Positions 62,650-64,000 of a stretch of 64,000 nt of DNA are shown in pieces; position 1 is the first letter of the stretch; each line of letters begins with the position of its first letter. A model generated the notes under the pieces. That model saw only the letters and a list, made by a program, of their open reading frames with translations. It did no database searches and had not been told where the DNA came from. The DNA lies in assembly GCF_014385435.1 (NCBI RefSeq), contig NZ_JACSUD010000011.1, positions 1 to 64,000 of the forward strand. Direction: 5' to 3'. The stretch is from Alloprevotella sp. Lung230. GTDB taxonomy: Bacteria > Bacteroidota > Bacteroidia > Bacteroidales > Bacteroidaceae. The translations under genes and the position numbers were made by a program.

Positions 62650-63000
62650 ATGCTCATCCTCCACTATCCCAAATGCAGCACCTGCCGCAAAGCCCTGAAA
62701 TGGGTGGAAGACCACGGCCTGCAAGCCGAAACACGCCACATCGTGGAACAACGCCCCACCGAGGCCGAACTGGCCGAATGGATCGACCGCAGCGGTCTGC
62801 CGATACAGCGATTTTTCAACACCTCCGGTATCCTCTATCGGGAGCGCGGACTGAAAGACGTGGTGAAAACCGCCTCGCGCGAAGAACTCCTGCACCTGTT
62901 GGCTGAAGACGGCAAACTGGTGAAACGTCCTCTCGTGGTGCTCCCCGACCGCGTGCTGGTGGGCTTCAAAGAGGCCGAGTGGGAAGCCGCTCTGCTGTAA
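62650..63000 (+). CDS. ArsC/Spx-family protein
   Basis: A 116-residue thioredoxin-fold protein of the ArsC/Spx/YffB family. The N-terminal HYPKCSTCRKALKWVEDHG (CSTC, CXXC-like) holds the redox Cys, and the C-terminal DGKLVKRPLVVLPDRVLVGF is the conserved family end with the RP motif. It may be an arsenate reductase-like enzyme or a regulator; small Bacteroidota members are mostly uncharacterised. It is followed by a good terminator. Confidence 0.9.
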   Translation: MLILHYPKCSTCRKALKWVEDHGLQAETRHIVEQRPTEAELAEWIDRSGLPIQRFFNTSGILYRERGLKDVVKTASREELLHLLAEDGKLVKRPLVVLPDRVLVGFKEAEWEAALL

Positions 63001-63010
63001 TCTACACTGA

Positions 63011-63058
63011 GGCAGGTGGAGAGAGGGTGCAACAACCGTCTGTCCGCCTGCCTTTTTT
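63011..63058 (+). terminator. Terminator of the ArsC/Spx-like gene
   Basis: A 10-bp stem GGCAGGTGGA (63011-63020) with TCCGCCTGCC (63043-63052, one G-U pair), followed by TTTTTTGTTG. Confidence 0.8.
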
Positions 63059-63096
63059 GTTGTTCTGCTGTCTGTCCCCCTTCAATTCCCACCGCT

Positions 63097-64000
63097 ATGC
63101 TGTCCAAACAAAAGCTCAATCAGATTTTTCTGAAAGACACTTCGTTCGTCAATTTGATGACGCGCCGCGTGTTTAACATCCTCATCTTGGCCAACCCCTA
63201 CGATGCCTTCATGCTGGAGGACGATGGGCGCATTGACGAGAAACTCTTCGACGAATATGCCGCACTCTCGCTGCGATATCCGCCTCGCTTCATGCTGGCC
63301 GCCTCGGCCGAAGAAGCGTGGGGCGAACTGGAGCGCACACCGTTCGACCTCGTCATTGTCATGCCGGGCACGGACAACGGCGAAACCTTCGACATCGCCC
63401 GCGCCATCAAAGAGCGCTACACCGCCATCCCCCTCGTGGTGCTCACGCCCTTCAGCCACGGCATCACTGCGCGTATGGAGCACGAGGACCTGAGTATCTT
63501 CGAATACGTCTTCTGCTGGCTGGGCAACACCGACCTCCTCCTCTCCATCATCAAGCTCATTGAGGACAAAATGAACCTCGATCACGACATCGAGGAGGGG
63601 GGCGTGCAGATGATTCTCCTCGTGGAGGACAGCATCCGCTTCTACTCCTCTGTGCTGCCGGAACTCTACAAGTTTGTGCTGCAACAAAGTAAGGATTTTG
63701 CCACCGAAGCCCTCAACGGCCACCAACGTACCCTGCGCATGCGCGGTCGGCCGAAGATTGTGTTGGCACGCAACTACGAAGAAGCCCTCGCCCTCTACGA
63801 GCGCCACCCCAAACAGGTGCTGGGCGTCATCACCGATGCGCGCTATCCCAAAGCCGGACAGGTCGATGCGCGAGCGGGCGTGAAACTGCTGGCCGAACTC
63901 CGGACGCGCGACCCTTTCCTCCCCCTCATTCTCCAATCGGCCGAGACGGAGAACATGCATAGTGCTGCCATCTATGGAGCCGACTTCATCGACAAAAATT
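63097..64000 (+). CDS. Receiver-like N-terminal part of a large PEP synthase-type protein (cut by window edge)
   Basis: The reading frame is open from ATG 63097 to the window end (301 complete codons), so it is incomplete at the 3' side. The start reads MLSKQKLNQIFLKDTSF, then VFNILILANPYDAFMLEDDG. A first response-regulator-like domain (FDLVIVMPGTDNGETFDIARAIK, VVLTPF) is followed by a second one (MILLVEDSIRFYSSVLPELY, LGVITDARYP). In Bacteroidales such a tandem receiver-like N-terminus often precedes a pyruvate phosphate dikinase/PEP synthase ATP-grasp domain; that part would lie beyond the window. The long antisense ORF is a shadow. Confidence 0.75.
   Translation, partial: MLSKQKLNQIFLKDTSFVNLMTRRVFNILILANPYDAFMLEDDGRIDEKLFDEYAALSLRYPPRFMLAASAEEAWGELERTPFDLVIVMPGTDNGETFDIARAIKERYTAIPLVVLTPFSHGITARMEHEDLSIFEYVFCWLGNTDLLLSIIKLIEDKMNLDHDIEEGGVQMILLVEDSIRFYSSVLPELYKFVLQQSKDFATEALNGHQRTLRMRGRPKIVLARNYEEALALYERHPKQVLGVITDARYPKAGQVDARAGVKLLAELRTRDPFLPLILQSAETENMHSAAIYGADFIDKN

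Overview
The window looks like chromosomal DNA of a Gram-negative Bacteroidota bacterium, most likely order Bacteroidales. Four things point there. Promoters have the Bacteroidota form (TTTG, about 19 bases, TAnnTTTG). Secreted proteins end in type IX secretion-like (T9SS) tails. Many lipoproteins and outer-membrane proteins are encoded. The gene blocks rimP-nusA-infB and parA-parB-DUF5683-mltD-rel are typical of the group. Most of the DNA is G+C-rich, but a stretch around 33.4-35.3 kb is clearly A+T-richer. I cannot name the species. No rRNA or tRNA genes were seen.

Layout. 0.2-2.0 kb: glycosyltransferase and LicD surface-glycan genes. 2.3-7.2 kb: the rimP-nusA-infB translation/transcription operon. 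7.2-8.9 kb: two envelope proteins. 9.3-20.1 kb: asparaginase, a split iron/B12-type ABC transporter with an AAA_4/AlbA gene between its two parts, surE, lpxB, pyruvate kinase, pyrE, an SRPBCC protein and a Cys4 lipoprotein. 20.1-26.3 kb: a complete minimal type II-C CRISPR-Cas locus. 27-35 kb: aldose epimerase, YfhO-like membrane protein, MTA/SAH nucleosidase, a predicted barrel protein and a TlpA-like thioredoxin. 35.4-41.3 kb: an RND efflux operon. 41.4-43.2 kb: a repeat-rich, broken region with an IS30 fragment, a truncated DUF2752 gene and a TM2 gene. 43.2-50.6 kb: manA, rel, mltD, DUF5683, parB and parA. 50.9-58.6 kb: a three-gene operon of secreted proteins (Ig-like, subtilisin, leucine-rich repeat). 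59-64 kb: a small peptide/membrane protein pair, a flavin reductase, sufB, an ArsC/Spx-like protein and the start of a receiver-like protein cut by the window edge.

The CRISPR locus is the most informative system. cas9 (1224 aa), cas1 (overlapping cas9 by 4 bases) and cas2 read rightward into an array of 13 complete 36-base repeats, 13 spacers of 29-30 bases and a truncated last repeat. There is no csn2 or cas4. A convincing tracrRNA gene lies upstream of cas9 on the opposite strand. It has a near-perfect promoter, an anti-repeat that pairs with the first 24 bases of the repeat, a small nexus hairpin, a second hairpin and a terminator. The tracrRNA and cas9 promoters are back to back in under 80 bases.

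The intergenic DNA carries several unexplained dispersed repeats: clusters of a 15-base palindrome (CTACCTC-A/T-GAGGTAG) at four loci, a 240-base MITE-like palindromic element at two loci, a shorter element with TTGCTGTCYGGTAAAA ends, a triple TTTTCAAC/GTTGAAAA palindrome, a 9-base-periodic CTAG tract, and a 15-base tandem repeat that encodes an acidic pentapeptide tail on the RND pump.
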